From assembly GCF_004364435.1 (NCBI RefSeq), contig NZ_SOCT01000003.1:248001-312000 (forward strand): a DNA stretch of 64,000 bases, read 5' to 3'. The position numbers and the translations under genes were made by a program. This DNA is from Pseudomonas sp. LP_7_YM. GTDB taxonomy: Bacteria > Pseudomonadota > Gammaproteobacteria > Pseudomonadales > Pseudomonadaceae. The first letter of the stretch is position 1; each line of letters begins with the position of its first letter. Shown piece by piece: positions 16,574 through 24,781 of the stretch. Below the pieces are notes generated by a model, which worked only from the letters and a program-made list of their open reading frames with translations, had not been told where the DNA came from and searched no databases.

Positions 16574-17920
16574 ATGCCCGCAGAGCTTGAGTCCCAGCTT
16601 CCCGCAAATGCCGTCGCCCCACCGCGTGCCGGTTCGCTCGCGCGCAGTCTGGTGCTGGCGACGCTGGCATTTTGCTTGTTGTTCACCCTGGCCACCGTGG
16701 GAGTCCGGACCTGGTTCGCCTGGAACAGCAACCTGTCGAACATGAACGCCGAACTCAGCCTGATCGACCAGGTGTTTCAGGGCACGCTGTCCAAGGCGGT
16801 GTGGGAAATGGACAACGAAGACTTGCAGACGCAGCTCGACAGCGTGGCCCTGGCACCTCCGGTAGGACGTGTCGAAGTGCGCGTCTTGCGTCCTGGCCGG
16901 CCGCCAGAGGTCCTGGAGCGTCACCATGCGGGCCATGACGGCTCTTCTTTCACGCCAACCCTGCGCCGCCAGTTGACGGTCAGCCCCTACCCCGGCGCCA
17001 CCGAAGTGGTGGGCGAACTGAGCATCGAAGGCGATGCGCGTCTGCTGTGGCAACGCCTGTGGAAAGAAGTCGCAATCATCATGTTGACCCAGATCATCCA
17101 GTCGCTGGCGCTGGCCGGGTTGATCATGAGCATGTTCAACCGCTCGGTGACCCTGCATGTGCGACGCATCGCCCAGCACCTGGAACAGCTGACCCCCCAA
17201 AACCTTAAACATCACCTGATGCTCGAACGCGGCGGCACGGCCAGTGACGAACTGGACCTGCTGGAAGCTGGCGTCAACGACTTGCAAGACAAGCTGGCCG
17301 ACCACATCGAGCGCCAGACCCACGACGAACTGGCCCTGGCCACCAGCCGCGATCAACTGGCCGAACTGGTCGAACAACGCACCGCGCAATTGAAGGCGGC
17401 CAACATTCGTCTCGAAGCCCTCAGCCGCTTCGATCCGCTGACCGGCCTGGCTAACCGCCGGCACTTCGATGAACTCAAGGAGCTGGAATTCAACCGCTCC
17501 TTGCGCCACGACCAGCCGTTTTCGGTGCTGATGTGCGATATCGATTTCTTCAAGCTCTATAACGACACCTATGGCCATGCCACCGGCGACCAATGCCTGC
17601 GCGATGTAGCCTTGACCATGAGCGCCCTGTTTTCGCGTTCGGGGGAGTTGGTGGCTCGCCTGGGGGGAGAAGAATTCGCCGTGTTGCTTGCGGGGCAGAA
17701 CCGGCAGCAGGCGCTTAGCTTGGCCGAACGTCTGCAAGCACTGCTTGCCGAGCAGAAACTGCCCCACAAGGGGTCGAGCGTTTCACCTTACGTCACGTTG
17801 AGCATCGGCGTCGCCGAGCTTGATCCGGCAAACATGGAATGCTTCGACCAATTGCTGCAAAGCGCCGACAGGGCCCTGTATCGCGCCAAGAGTCAAGGGC
17901 GTAACCGCTGTGAGATATGA
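16574..17920 (+). CDS. Membrane diguanylate cyclase with periplasmic domain
   Basis: Predicted c-di-GMP synthase of 448 residues. Order: TM1 (about 25-45), a periplasmic domain of about 115 residues, TM2 (about 165-188), a HAMP-like and coiled-coil linker (190-280), and a GGDEF domain (about 285-448). The active-site motif is GGEEF at 364-368, with DPLTGLANRR at the domain start and MCDIDFFKLYND. The product-inhibition site is RSGE instead of RxxD, so feedback control may be weakened. ATG 16574 with GGAAG upstream is preferred to an in-frame GTG at 16568. It sits between two binding-protein genes, which suggests that these proteins signal to its periplasmic domain. Confidence 0.92.
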   Translation: MPAELESQLPANAVAPPRAGSLARSLVLATLAFCLLFTLATVGVRTWFAWNSNLSNMNAELSLIDQVFQGTLSKAVWEMDNEDLQTQLDSVALAPPVGRVEVRVLRPGRPPEVLERHHAGHDGSSFTPTLRRQLTVSPYPGATEVVGELSIEGDARLLWQRLWKEVAIIMLTQIIQSLALAGLIMSMFNRSVTLHVRRIAQHLEQLTPQNLKHHLMLERGGTASDELDLLEAGVNDLQDKLADHIERQTHDELALATSRDQLAELVEQRTAQLKAANIRLEALSRFDPLTGLANRRHFDELKELEFNRSLRHDQPFSVLMCDIDFFKLYNDTYGHATGDQCLRDVALTMSALFSRSGELVARLGGEEFAVLLAGQNRQQALSLAERLQALLAEQKLPHKGSSVSPYVTLSIGVAELDPANMECFDQLLQSADRALYRAKSQGRNRCEI

Positions 17921-17938
17921 CCGTGGGGAGAATGTGAC

Positions 17939-18688
17939 ATGCGCCTTACCCGACATTCGCTCAAACAAGGCTTGAGTCCCCTGTCCGCGACCTTGCTGAT
18001 GCTTGCTTGTCTGGGCATCGAGGCCGAACCTTTGCAGGTCGTCACCGAGGACTCCTCTTACAGCGCGCTAAGGGACGGCAAGGTCGTCGGGAGCGCCAGC
18101 GAAGTGGTGGAAAAGGTCCTCTCCAGGGCCGGGGTCAGCGACTACCGCATGGCCCTCTACCCTTGGGCGCGTGCCTACGACATTGCTCGCCTGGAAAGCA
18201 ACGTAATGATTTATCCCATCGTGCGCAGCAGCGAGCGCGAATCGCTGTTCATCTGGGTCGGTGAGCTGGAATCGGCTACGCCGAAGTTCTACAAACTGCA
18301 CGACCGCCATGACATCGTCATCAACGACCTGGGGGATGCCCGGAATTTCACCGTTGGCGTGATACGTGATGATGCGCGCCAGGAATACCTCAAGGAACAA
18401 GGCTTCAGCAAAATGGTGGTATCGGCCAACAACCTGGATAACCTGCGCAAGCTGCTCAATGGGCAAGTCGCGCTGGTGCCCATGCCCGAGCGCGAAGCGC
18501 GTGTGCAGTGCGCGCAACTCCATATCGACTTCGGTCAGCTCGAAAGCGTTTACACCGTCGACGAGCTTTCCAGCGAACTGTATGTCGCGCTGAGCCTGAA
18601 GACACCGCCGGATACGGTGCAGCGCATTACCACAGCGTTCACCCAGTTGAAGGAAGACGGAACGGTGGCCAACGCCATGGCGCAGTAA
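17939..18688 (+). CDS. Periplasmic substrate-binding protein, family 3 type (second of pair)
   Basis: A 249-residue exported protein of the same subgroup as the product of 15801-16571. Shared landmarks are LQVVTEDSSYSALRDGKVVG, MALYPWARAYDIARLESNV and the IYPIVRSSERESLFIWVGEL region. The signal peptide covers about 26 residues (SATLLMLACLGIEAEP). It follows the diguanylate cyclase gene by 18 bases, giving the order SBP-DGC-SBP in one operon. The two binding proteins share the PWARAYD core but are clearly diverged, so the duplication is not recent. Either may be the periplasmic ligand sensor of the cyclase. No ABC transporter partner is present. Confidence 0.85.
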   Translation: MRLTRHSLKQGLSPLSATLLMLACLGIEAEPLQVVTEDSSYSALRDGKVVGSASEVVEKVLSRAGVSDYRMALYPWARAYDIARLESNVMIYPIVRSSERESLFIWVGELESATPKFYKLHDRHDIVINDLGDARNFTVGVIRDDARQEYLKEQGFSKMVVSANNLDNLRKLLNGQVALVPMPEREARVQCAQLHIDFGQLESVYTVDELSSELYVALSLKTPPDTVQRITTAFTQLKEDGTVANAMAQ

Positions 18689-18747
18689 TGGGCCAGGGTT
18701 CGACCGCACGAAAGCATGATGATCAGGCGACAGTGTCGGACGACCGC

Positions 18748-20169
18748 TCAGTCCCTGATCGCCACTTTCCGGGGTGAAGGACTTTCCAGCGACGTACGCT
18801 CCTGGTCATAGGCCAGGTAGTACTTGTTGACGCTATTGACGTAACTGACCACGTTCGTCCCCAGCTGCTTCATCGCCACCCGCTCGACCTGGAAGAACCA
18901 TTGATTGGGATTGAGGCCCTGACGCCTGGCTTCGGTGCGCATCGCCTGCACCCGCTCCGGGCCAAGGTTATACGCTGCGAGGGTGAACGCCATGCGCTCG
19001 CGCTCGTTGATCCGCGGGCTGGCAAAAAACTTGCGGCGGATCATCGCCAGATACTTGCTCGCAGCCTGGACATTGCCATCGACATCGTGAATGTTATCCA
19101 CCCCTACCCGCTGGGCGGCTGAAGGGGTGATCTGCAGCAAACCCGTGGCGCCGCTGCCACCCTTGGCGACGGGGTTGAGCGCCGACTCCTTGAACGCCAG
19201 CGCTGCAAGGTCCAGCCAATCCATTTTCTGCGCGTCGGCGTGACGCTGCAGGGTGGGACGCAGCTTTTCCAGACGCTGCCGGTCTTCCCGCGCCAACGGG
19301 TAGTGGACGCGATAGAGGTCTTTGTAGGCTTTCTGGAACGCGGCGTCCTGATTGGCAGGTGGCGCGTAGGTTTCCAGAAAACGGTCGACGGTGGCATGCA
19401 GCATCACGGCGTCCCTGCGCACGAACCAGTTCATGTCGCCCGGGTCGCTCAATGCCAGCCCGCGGTCGACCCGAAGTTTGGGCATGACCCTGGCCCAGCG
19501 CTCGGCAATCGGTTGTTCGACGATGGTCAGGTGATAAATCCCAGCCTGAACCATCTCCAGTACGTCTTCCACAGCCAGGCTCGGGTCGGCCCATTCGATG
19601 CGAACAGGTGGTAATTTGCGCAACGCCAGCTTCTGGTTGAGCTGCGCGATGGCGTCATCGGCCACGCTGCCGTTAGTCAGCATCAGCGTGCGACCGGACA
19701 GCTGCTCAGGGCGCTTGATCACGCGCTCGCCGCGCGTTCCCACGACCACCAGCGGCACGTGCCTGACCACAGGCTCAGTGGCGTCGACGTACTGCGCGGC
19801 GCTGGCATCGAGCAACTCGCCCGGGGCCACCACGTCGCCCTCCCCGCGTTGCAGTGCGGCGAGCAATTGGTCCTTGGCTTTTGGAATCAGCTTGAGGGAG
19901 ACTTTCTGGCCATCACGCGCGTGGCCGTTGAGGTATTTTTCGAAGGCCTGCAGGCGGCGATACTCGACGCCGATGAGCTCGCCCTGCATTTCACCTGAGC
20001 TGTTGCGGCTCTGGTTGACCAGGACACGGAGCACCTTGCTGCTGCGGATGGCGGCAAGGTCACGGATCTGGGTTCTCTTGACGATCACCGGCGGCCCGGC
20101 AGGACGTGCCGCCGCATGGGCAGGAACGAGCAACAGGCACAGCAACGAGACCAGCGAGGCTCGGATCAT
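18748..20169 (-). CDS. MltF-like lytic transglycosylase with substrate-binding domain
   Basis: Periplasmic peptidoglycan lytic transglycosylase of 473 residues. An SBP_bac_3 regulatory domain (about residues 45-275) is followed by a C-terminal SLT goose-type domain (about 310-450). The catalytic Glu is in AALAFKESALNPVAKGGSGA, followed by GLLQITPSAAQRVGV and LAAYNLGPERV. ATG 20169 with GGAG seven bases upstream gives a clean signal peptide (SLVSLLCLLLVPAHAAA). A longer frame to 20262 is rejected. The domain order matches MltF, in which the binding domain modulates cleavage. It is convergent with the SBP-DGC-SBP operon, so three proteins with this fold lie side by side. Confidence 0.88.
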   Translation of the reverse strand: MIRASLVSLLCLLLVPAHAAARPAGPPVIVKRTQIRDLAAIRSSKVLRVLVNQSRNSSGEMQGELIGVEYRRLQAFEKYLNGHARDGQKVSLKLIPKAKDQLLAALQRGEGDVVAPGELLDASAAQYVDATEPVVRHVPLVVVGTRGERVIKRPEQLSGRTLMLTNGSVADDAIAQLNQKLALRKLPPVRIEWADPSLAVEDVLEMVQAGIYHLTIVEQPIAERWARVMPKLRVDRGLALSDPGDMNWFVRRDAVMLHATVDRFLETYAPPANQDAAFQKAYKDLYRVHYPLAREDRQRLEKLRPTLQRHADAQKMDWLDLAALAFKESALNPVAKGGSGATGLLQITPSAAQRVGVDNIHDVDGNVQAASKYLAMIRRKFFASPRINERERMAFTLAAYNLGPERVQAMRTEARRQGLNPNQWFFQVERVAMKQLGTNVVSYVNSVNKYYLAYDQERTSLESPSPRKVAIRD

Positions 20170-20355
20170 TGACGCTCCGGGAAAAATGCCGAAAAAACGG
20201 GCTTGAAGTCCCTGTCGGACCATCACGCAGGCGGTCTGTGCAAGGCCTGCTGACAGCGACACAGGGATCTACTAATTCTAAGCAGTTGAGTCTGCTTGTT
20301 TTTTATCGCCTCAATCGCTCTGCTATTCTTCTCGGCCTCCGGCCTGAGGTGAACC

Positions 20356-21177
20356 ATGCAGCTAATCGACATCGGCGTCAACCTGACGAATTCCAGCTTC
20401 GCATCCAAGGAGCGAGAAGTTCTCGAGCGCGCCTACGCCGCGGGCGTAGCTCAGTTGATCCTCACCGGCACCAGTGTCCAAGGCAGTGAGCAGGCGTTGC
20501 AGATGTGTCGTGAACTGGATGAAAGCGGTGAGCGATTGTTCAGCACCGCTGGGGTTCATCCCCATTCGGCGAGCGATTGGACCCAGGACACCGAACAACA
20601 GTTGCAGGGCCTGCTGAAAGAAAATGCCGTGCGCGCAGTCGGCGAGTGCGGCCTGGATTTCAACCGCGATTTCTCACCGCGCCCGCGACAGGAAAAGGTG
20701 CTGCACGCCCATCTCGCCTTGGCCGTAGCCTTGCAGCTTCCGGTGTTTTTGCATGAACGGGAGGCCGACGAGCGATTGCTGGCGATTCTGCGCGAATACC
20801 GCGACCACCTGCCCGGCGCCGTCGTGCACTGCTTTACCGGCGAAAAACGTGCACTGTTCAGCTATCTGGACATGGACCTGCACATCGGCATTACAGGCTG
20901 GATCTGCGACGAACGCCGTGGCACGCATCTGCACCCTCTGATGCGCGAAATCCCCCGCGGGCGTCTGATGCTGGAAAGCGATGCGCCGTACCTGCTGCCC
21001 CGCAGCTTGAGGCCAAAACCGAAAAACGGGCGTAATGAACCGGCCTATCTGACGGAAGTGCTGCGTGAAGTGGCACTGCATCGGGGCGAACGCCCGGAAG
21101 ACGTCGCCGCTCACACCACGGCTTGCGCTCGTGCGTTCTTCTCACTGCCTGCGATTCAGGAAAGTGCGACATTTTGA
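20356..21177 (+). CDS. tatD: TatD-family metal-dependent DNase
   Basis: Cytoplasmic Mg-dependent deoxyribonuclease of the TatD family, 273 residues. The N-terminus [15 protein letters not shown] matches TatD proper (DIGVNLT) rather than the HxH opening of YcfH/YjjV. Metal and active-site motifs follow in order: [40 protein letters not shown] and the closing [10 protein letters not shown]. It is not linked to tatABC here. TatD proteins are implicated in DNA repair and in degradation of DNA during stress. The upstream gap of 186 bases to the divergent transglycosylase gene should hold its promoter. Confidence 0.93.
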   Translation: MQLIDIGVNLTNSSFASKEREVLERAYAAGVAQLILTGTSVQGSEQALQMCRELDESGERLFSTAGVHPHSASDWTQDTEQQLQGLLKENAVRAVGECGLDFNRDFSPRPRQEKVLHAHLALAVALQLPVFLHEREADERLLAILREYRDHLPGAVVHCFTGEKRALFSYLDMDLHIGITGWICDERRGTHLHPLMREIPRGRLMLESDAPYLLPRSLRPKPKNGRNEPAYLTEVLREVALHRGERPEDVAAHTTACARAFFSLPAIQESATF

Positions 21178-21275
21178 CTGCCTGCGAGTTGATGCAGGTC
21201 AACGCAGCAGCTATACACAGTTGAGAAAATACTGGCACCTTGCCTTATCACGTGCAATCACAGAAGAGCTTCCTC

Positions 21276-22595
21276 ATGGGCCGCTGGTTGAGCAACATCT
21301 CGCTGAAATACAAATTCTGGGCGGTAAACGCCGTTGCATTCCTCACCATCCTGCTGTTGGTGCTCTATGCGCTGAACCTTGAGCAACAGAGCCGCACTGC
21401 AGATGCCAGGATCGCCGCGCAGGTCCATGCACAACTCTTGGCGGCCTGGCCGGCCGGGCAACCGGTGCCCCGTACCGTGCCGCTCGCCGCTGCGCCCTCC
21501 TTCAGGCAGGTGCTGACCGAGCATTTCACCCACTATGCTGTCGCCGTTTTCGTGCTGATGCTGGCCATGCTCAGCGCTTCGCAGCTGTTGATCCGGTTCC
21601 TGCTGACCCATCTGAACACGCTCAAAGACGTGATGCTGCTTGTCGAGAAGACCGGCAACCTGTCGGCGCGTGTGCCGCTGGCCGGAGAAGACGAGGTCGG
21701 GCAGATGGCCAAGGCGTTCAACGCCATGCAGGCAGGTTACCAGCGCATTGTCGGTACTGTGGCGCAATCGGCCGCGCGGCTGGATCAGGGTGCGGTGCAT
21801 CTGGCCACCGGCATGAGCGACGTACGGGAGGGCATGCTCGGTCAGCAAAGCGAGACGGATCAGGTAGCCACCGCGATCAACGAAATGACCGCTACGGTGC
21901 ATCACATCGCCCAGCACGCCAGCGCCACGCGCGATCAATCACAGAATGCCGATGCACTGGCAGGCAGCGGCAGGGATGTGGTGGATCGGGTCCAGACCTC
22001 GATTGCCGGCCTGTCCAGTGGCGTGCAGCAGACCGCCGGCATGATTCAGCGTTTGGCTGAAGACAGCCAGAAGATCAACGGCGTGGTTAACGTGATCCAC
22101 AGCATTGCCGAGCAGACCAACCTGCTGGCCCTGAACGCGGCCATAGAGGCGGCGCGGGCCGGGGAAATGGGTCGCGGTTTTGCGGTAGTTGCCGATGAGG
22201 TGCGCAATCTGGCCAAGCGCGTGCAGGCCTCCACTGACGAGATCACCACCATGGTCTCGGCGTTGCAGGCGGGTACACGAGACGCCGTGGATTTCATGCA
22301 GGAAAGTTCTTATAAGGCTGACGACTGCGTCCAGCAGGCACAGGAAGCCGGCAAAGCCTTGGCCGCGATTACCGAAGCCGTGGCGCAGATGCGCGAAAGC
22401 AACACGCAGATCGCCGTGGCGGCGCAGCAGCAGAGTGAGGTGGCCGAAGAGATGAACCGGGCGGTGGTCAGCATACGCGACGTCACCGAACGCACCGTGC
22501 GCCAGACCGTTGATTCGGCGGCCACCAGCGATGAACTGGCCACACTGGCCGGGGAACTGAACACAGCGATCGGACAACTGAAATTGCGCGGTTGA
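21276..22595 (+). CDS. Methyl-accepting chemotaxis protein, short sensor region
   Basis: Chemoreceptor of 439 residues that signals through CheA/CheW. TM1 lies at about 13-31 and TM2 at about 85-105. Only some 55 residues lie between them in the periplasm, too few for a standard ligand-binding domain. A HAMP domain follows (about 105-160, [20 protein letters not shown]). The signalling domain has the conserved tip [20 protein letters not shown], quoted here at its full 20 residues, then [16 protein letters not shown]. No C-terminal methyltransferase-binding pentapeptide is present. ATG 21276 is preferred over a TTG at 21240. The stimulus is unknown; the small periplasmic loop suggests sensing through the membrane or a partner. 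Confidence 0.9.
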   Translation: MGRWLSNISLKYKFWAVNAVAFLTILLLVLYALNLEQQSRTADARIAAQVHAQLLAAWPAGQPVPRTVPLAAAPSFRQVLTEHFTHYAVAVFVLMLAMLSASQLLIRFLLTHLNTLKDVMLLVEKTGNLSARVPLAGEDEVGQMAKAFNAMQAGYQRIVGTVAQSAARLDQGAVHLATGMSDVREGMLGQQSETDQVATAINEMTATVHHIAQHASATRDQSQNADALAGSGRDVVDRVQTSIAGLSSGVQQTAGMIQRLAEDSQKINGVVNVIHSIAEQTNLLALNAAIEAARAGEMGRGFAVVADEVRNLAKRVQASTDEITTMVSALQAGTRDAVDFMQESSYKADDCVQQAQEAGKALAAITEAVAQMRESNTQIAVAAQQQSEVAEEMNRAVVSIRDVTERTVRQTVDSAATSDELATLAGELNTAIGQLKLRG

Positions 22596-22700
22596 GTCGC
22601 GCTTCATGCGCGGGGGGCGGTGTTGAACGAGACAGAAATATGTCGCCTGCACCGGCTCGCCCGAATCGGCAACGCCGCTGTCCAACCTCTTGCCTATGAC

Positions 22701-22730
22701 ACCGATAGCCAACCTCGATTCGCTATCGGT
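22701..22730. repeat. Perfect 9-bp inverted repeat upstream of small membrane gene
   Basis: ACCGATAGC (22701-22709) and GCTATCGGT (22722-22730) form perfect arms around a 12-base spacer. The repeat lies 67 bases before ATG 22797 and could be a regulator site or an mRNA leader hairpin. No T-run follows. Confidence 0.5.
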
Positions 22731-22796
22731 AGAACGCAGGCCTACGCTGAGCCTATCGAAAACGGTTCTTATTCAGGCACAGCAGAGGTAAGCATC

Positions 22797-23018
22797 ATGT
22801 CCAAGTTCATATCCAGTCTTCACCTTGACGACTTCTTCTCGGCTGCCAACAAGTCCGGTCTTTCCTCGTGTTTGGTTCTGTCGTCGCGGGCGTTTGCGCT
22901 GTCGATCGTTTCGGGCCTGCTGTTGCTCGACGGCGCGCTGAGCCCAAGCATTACTTCGGCAGGTATCGGTGTTTTAGGTCTGATCGCGGCGCAAGCCATC
23001 AAAGCCCGGGGCCAGTAA
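22797..23018 (+). CDS. Small hypothetical membrane protein (73 aa)
   Basis: I do not recognise this protein. ATG 22797 has AGAGG nine bases upstream. An in-frame extension to 22620 crosses the inverted repeat and is less likely. The product begins MSKFISSLHLDDFFSAANKS and has two hydrophobic segments (about residues 27-46, LVLSSRAFALSIVSGLLLLDG, and 50-68, ITSAGIGVLGLIAAQAI). This suggests a small inner-membrane hairpin. It ends in a basic tail KARGQ. It is transcribed alone, 200 bases after the chemoreceptor gene. Coding is likely from the ribosome site and regular hydrophobic pattern; the function is unknown. Confidence 0.6.
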   Translation: MSKFISSLHLDDFFSAANKSGLSSCLVLSSRAFALSIVSGLLLLDGALSPSITSAGIGVLGLIAAQAIKARGQ

Positions 23019-23081
23019 GGTCTCGGGATTGCCTGCATACCGTGGCTGCTCATCTATAAAAAGCCGTTAACCGCTTTACGC

Positions 23082-23876
23082 TCAACCGAACACGGTCACC
23101 GTCTGACGGCTGATCGCGATCAACTCCCCTCTCGGCGACCACAACCCTGCCGCCACATGACCGTATCCATCGCGGGCGTGCTCGATCACAGCCTGGTATT
23201 GCGTCCATTCCAAAGTGGTCATTTGCGGCAACGGCTGTATGAACTCAATGGTCCATGTCAGCGAACTGCCGGGTGCCGGTTTACTCAGATGCGCCAATAC
23301 TGCCGGTGGCCAGGTATCAGCCAGTGCGAGCAGGTGGGCTTCGGTCAGCCTCTCTTGCGCGACATCGTGCAACCGTGCGTAACCGCCGATGGCGCGCGAC
23401 CGGGTGTTGCTGTACGGAATTCCTCCCAAGGCCCAACGCATATCGATGTAACGCAGGTAGTCGGGCATTGCCCCGGCAACGAACGGAAACTCCGGCACTT
23501 CATCCACCGGTTTGAATTGGGGTGCAGGCTCGGCAGATACGGCAATCAGCGACTCCCGAGGTGCCCCAAAGCTGCCCTGGATAAGCATCAAGGTTTCACC
23601 GTTCTGTACGGCGCGACCCAAGACCTGAGTGACCGCCCTGCCCTCACGCAGCGTTTGCACCTCGAACGAAATCGGTACATCGATCTCGGTCGGGCCAATA
23701 AAGGAGATGGCCAGTGACCGCACCGGCCGATCTGCTTTAACCGTCACCCGCATCGCCTCGAATTGCAGCGCTGCCATCAGGCCGCCGAAGCAGGAACGGC
23801 CTTGAGACCAGACCGCCGGAACGGTCACGGCTTGCGGGTTGGCGCGAACGGCTTCGAGCAGTTCGGACAATGTCAT
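23082..23876 (-). CDS. Acyl-CoA thioesterase, double hot-dog type
   Basis: A 264-residue cytoplasmic protein resembling TesB-like (4HBT_3) thioesterases that hydrolyse acyl-CoA thioesters. The N-terminal hot-dog unit includes WSQGRSCFGGLMAALQFEAM and LAISFIGPTEIDVPISFEV. The second unit includes DMRWALGGIPYSNT, ALADTWPPAVLAHL and a SLTWTIEFIQPLP strand. The final ARDGYGHVAAGLWSPRGELIAISRQTV is a typical TesB-like C-terminal feature (quoted in part: GLWSPRGELIAISRQ). ATG 23876 has GGAG at good spacing, unlike the GTG at 23882. It is downstream of the CHAD gene on the same strand with a 99-base gap. Substrate chain length is unknown. Confidence 0.82.
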   Translation of the reverse strand: MTLSELLEAVRANPQAVTVPAVWSQGRSCFGGLMAALQFEAMRVTVKADRPVRSLAISFIGPTEIDVPISFEVQTLREGRAVTQVLGRAVQNGETLMLIQGSFGAPRESLIAVSAEPAPQFKPVDEVPEFPFVAGAMPDYLRYIDMRWALGGIPYSNTRSRAIGGYARLHDVAQERLTEAHLLALADTWPPAVLAHLSKPAPGSSLTWTIEFIQPLPQMTTLEWTQYQAVIEHARDGYGHVAAGLWSPRGELIAISRQTVTVFG

Positions 23877-23975
23877 GGGCACTCCAGGAAGCTCGTAAAG
23901 AACGTTTGCGGATCTTAGCGAGAGCAGGCGCGTCGAGCAGCGCTCATAACTGCCAATCCTGCGCAGGGGTCGGGA

Positions 23976-24755
23976 TCAATGCGCCGGCGCGTCGGCAAAG
24001 CAGGCTTGAAACAGGCGCTGCAGCGCTTTGTCCGATTTCTCCTCGGCACGCAAAATGCCCAGTTCCCATCCGGCTACACACGGCGCCAGGTCAGACTGCT
24101 GCGCAGCCTGAGCCAGCCATTGCAGGTGATCATGCCAATCGCCCAATGCGCCTTGCGCTGACTTGAGCCGCTTCTCCATGCCCTTGGGCTGATGACTGAG
24201 TTCGGGATAGGCCTCAGCAGCGTAGCGCACGCGCTTGATCAGCAAACGCAAGCGGTGACGATCATGGGCAGGATCGGCCATGGCTTGGCGCAGCTGCCTC
24301 CATTGCTTGTCCAGGCGCTTTTCGACCCGCTGGCGCAGCTTACTCAGCAGGCCATGACGCTGTTGAGTGCGTAAAAGCGACGGCAACTGATCCAACACCC
24401 CGAACAGGCGGTTCAGCTCAGGCGAAGTCGCCACCTTCGGGCAGGCAGCGTCCAGGTATTTCGTGCGCTTGAGCGCAGCCTGATCCAGTCCCTCAGCGGT
24501 CAGAAACGCCGCCAGCACCTGCATATCTCGCAACGGCGTGGTCAGATCGCCGACCCCTTTGGCCGCTTCCTCGACCTGGCCTAGCCCCGGTAAACCGCGC
24601 AAGGGCCGCAGCGCGCTGCGCAGGCGTCGCACTGTGGTGCGCAGATCGTGCAGCGCTTCGCTGTCGGTAGACGCTTGCAAGCGGGCGTGGCAGGCCAGCA
24701 GTTTGACGTTGAGGCTAAAGATCTCGGCGATCAGGTGATCGACCATTGCAGACAT
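23976..24755 (-). CDS. CHAD-domain protein
   Basis: A 259-residue helical protein with a CHAD (conserved histidine alpha-helical) domain. Landmarks are ALHDLRTTVRRLRSALRPLRGL, read as LHDLRTTVRRLRSALRPL, and RHRLRLLIKRVRYAAEAYPEL. It is rich in Arg and His, as expected for the basic channel that binds inorganic polyphosphate. No CYTH domain is fused. ATG 24755 follows GGAGGAGC, with better spacing than the GTG at 24761. It starts 27 bases after tgpA, so it is probably the fourth gene of the moxR-DUF58-tgpA transcript. A polyphosphate-binding role is family knowledge; a link to the transglutaminase operon is inferred. Confidence 0.86.
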   Translation of the reverse strand: MSAMVDHLIAEIFSLNVKLLACHARLQASTDSEALHDLRTTVRRLRSALRPLRGLPGLGQVEEAAKGVGDLTTPLRDMQVLAAFLTAEGLDQAALKRTKYLDAACPKVATSPELNRLFGVLDQLPSLLRTQQRHGLLSKLRQRVEKRLDKQWRQLRQAMADPAHDRHRLRLLIKRVRYAAEAYPELSHQPKGMEKRLKSAQGALGDWHDHLQWLAQAAQQSDLAPCVAGWELGILRAEEKSDKALQRLFQACFADAPAH

Positions 24756-24781
24756 GAACACGCTCCTCCATCTTGATCTTG

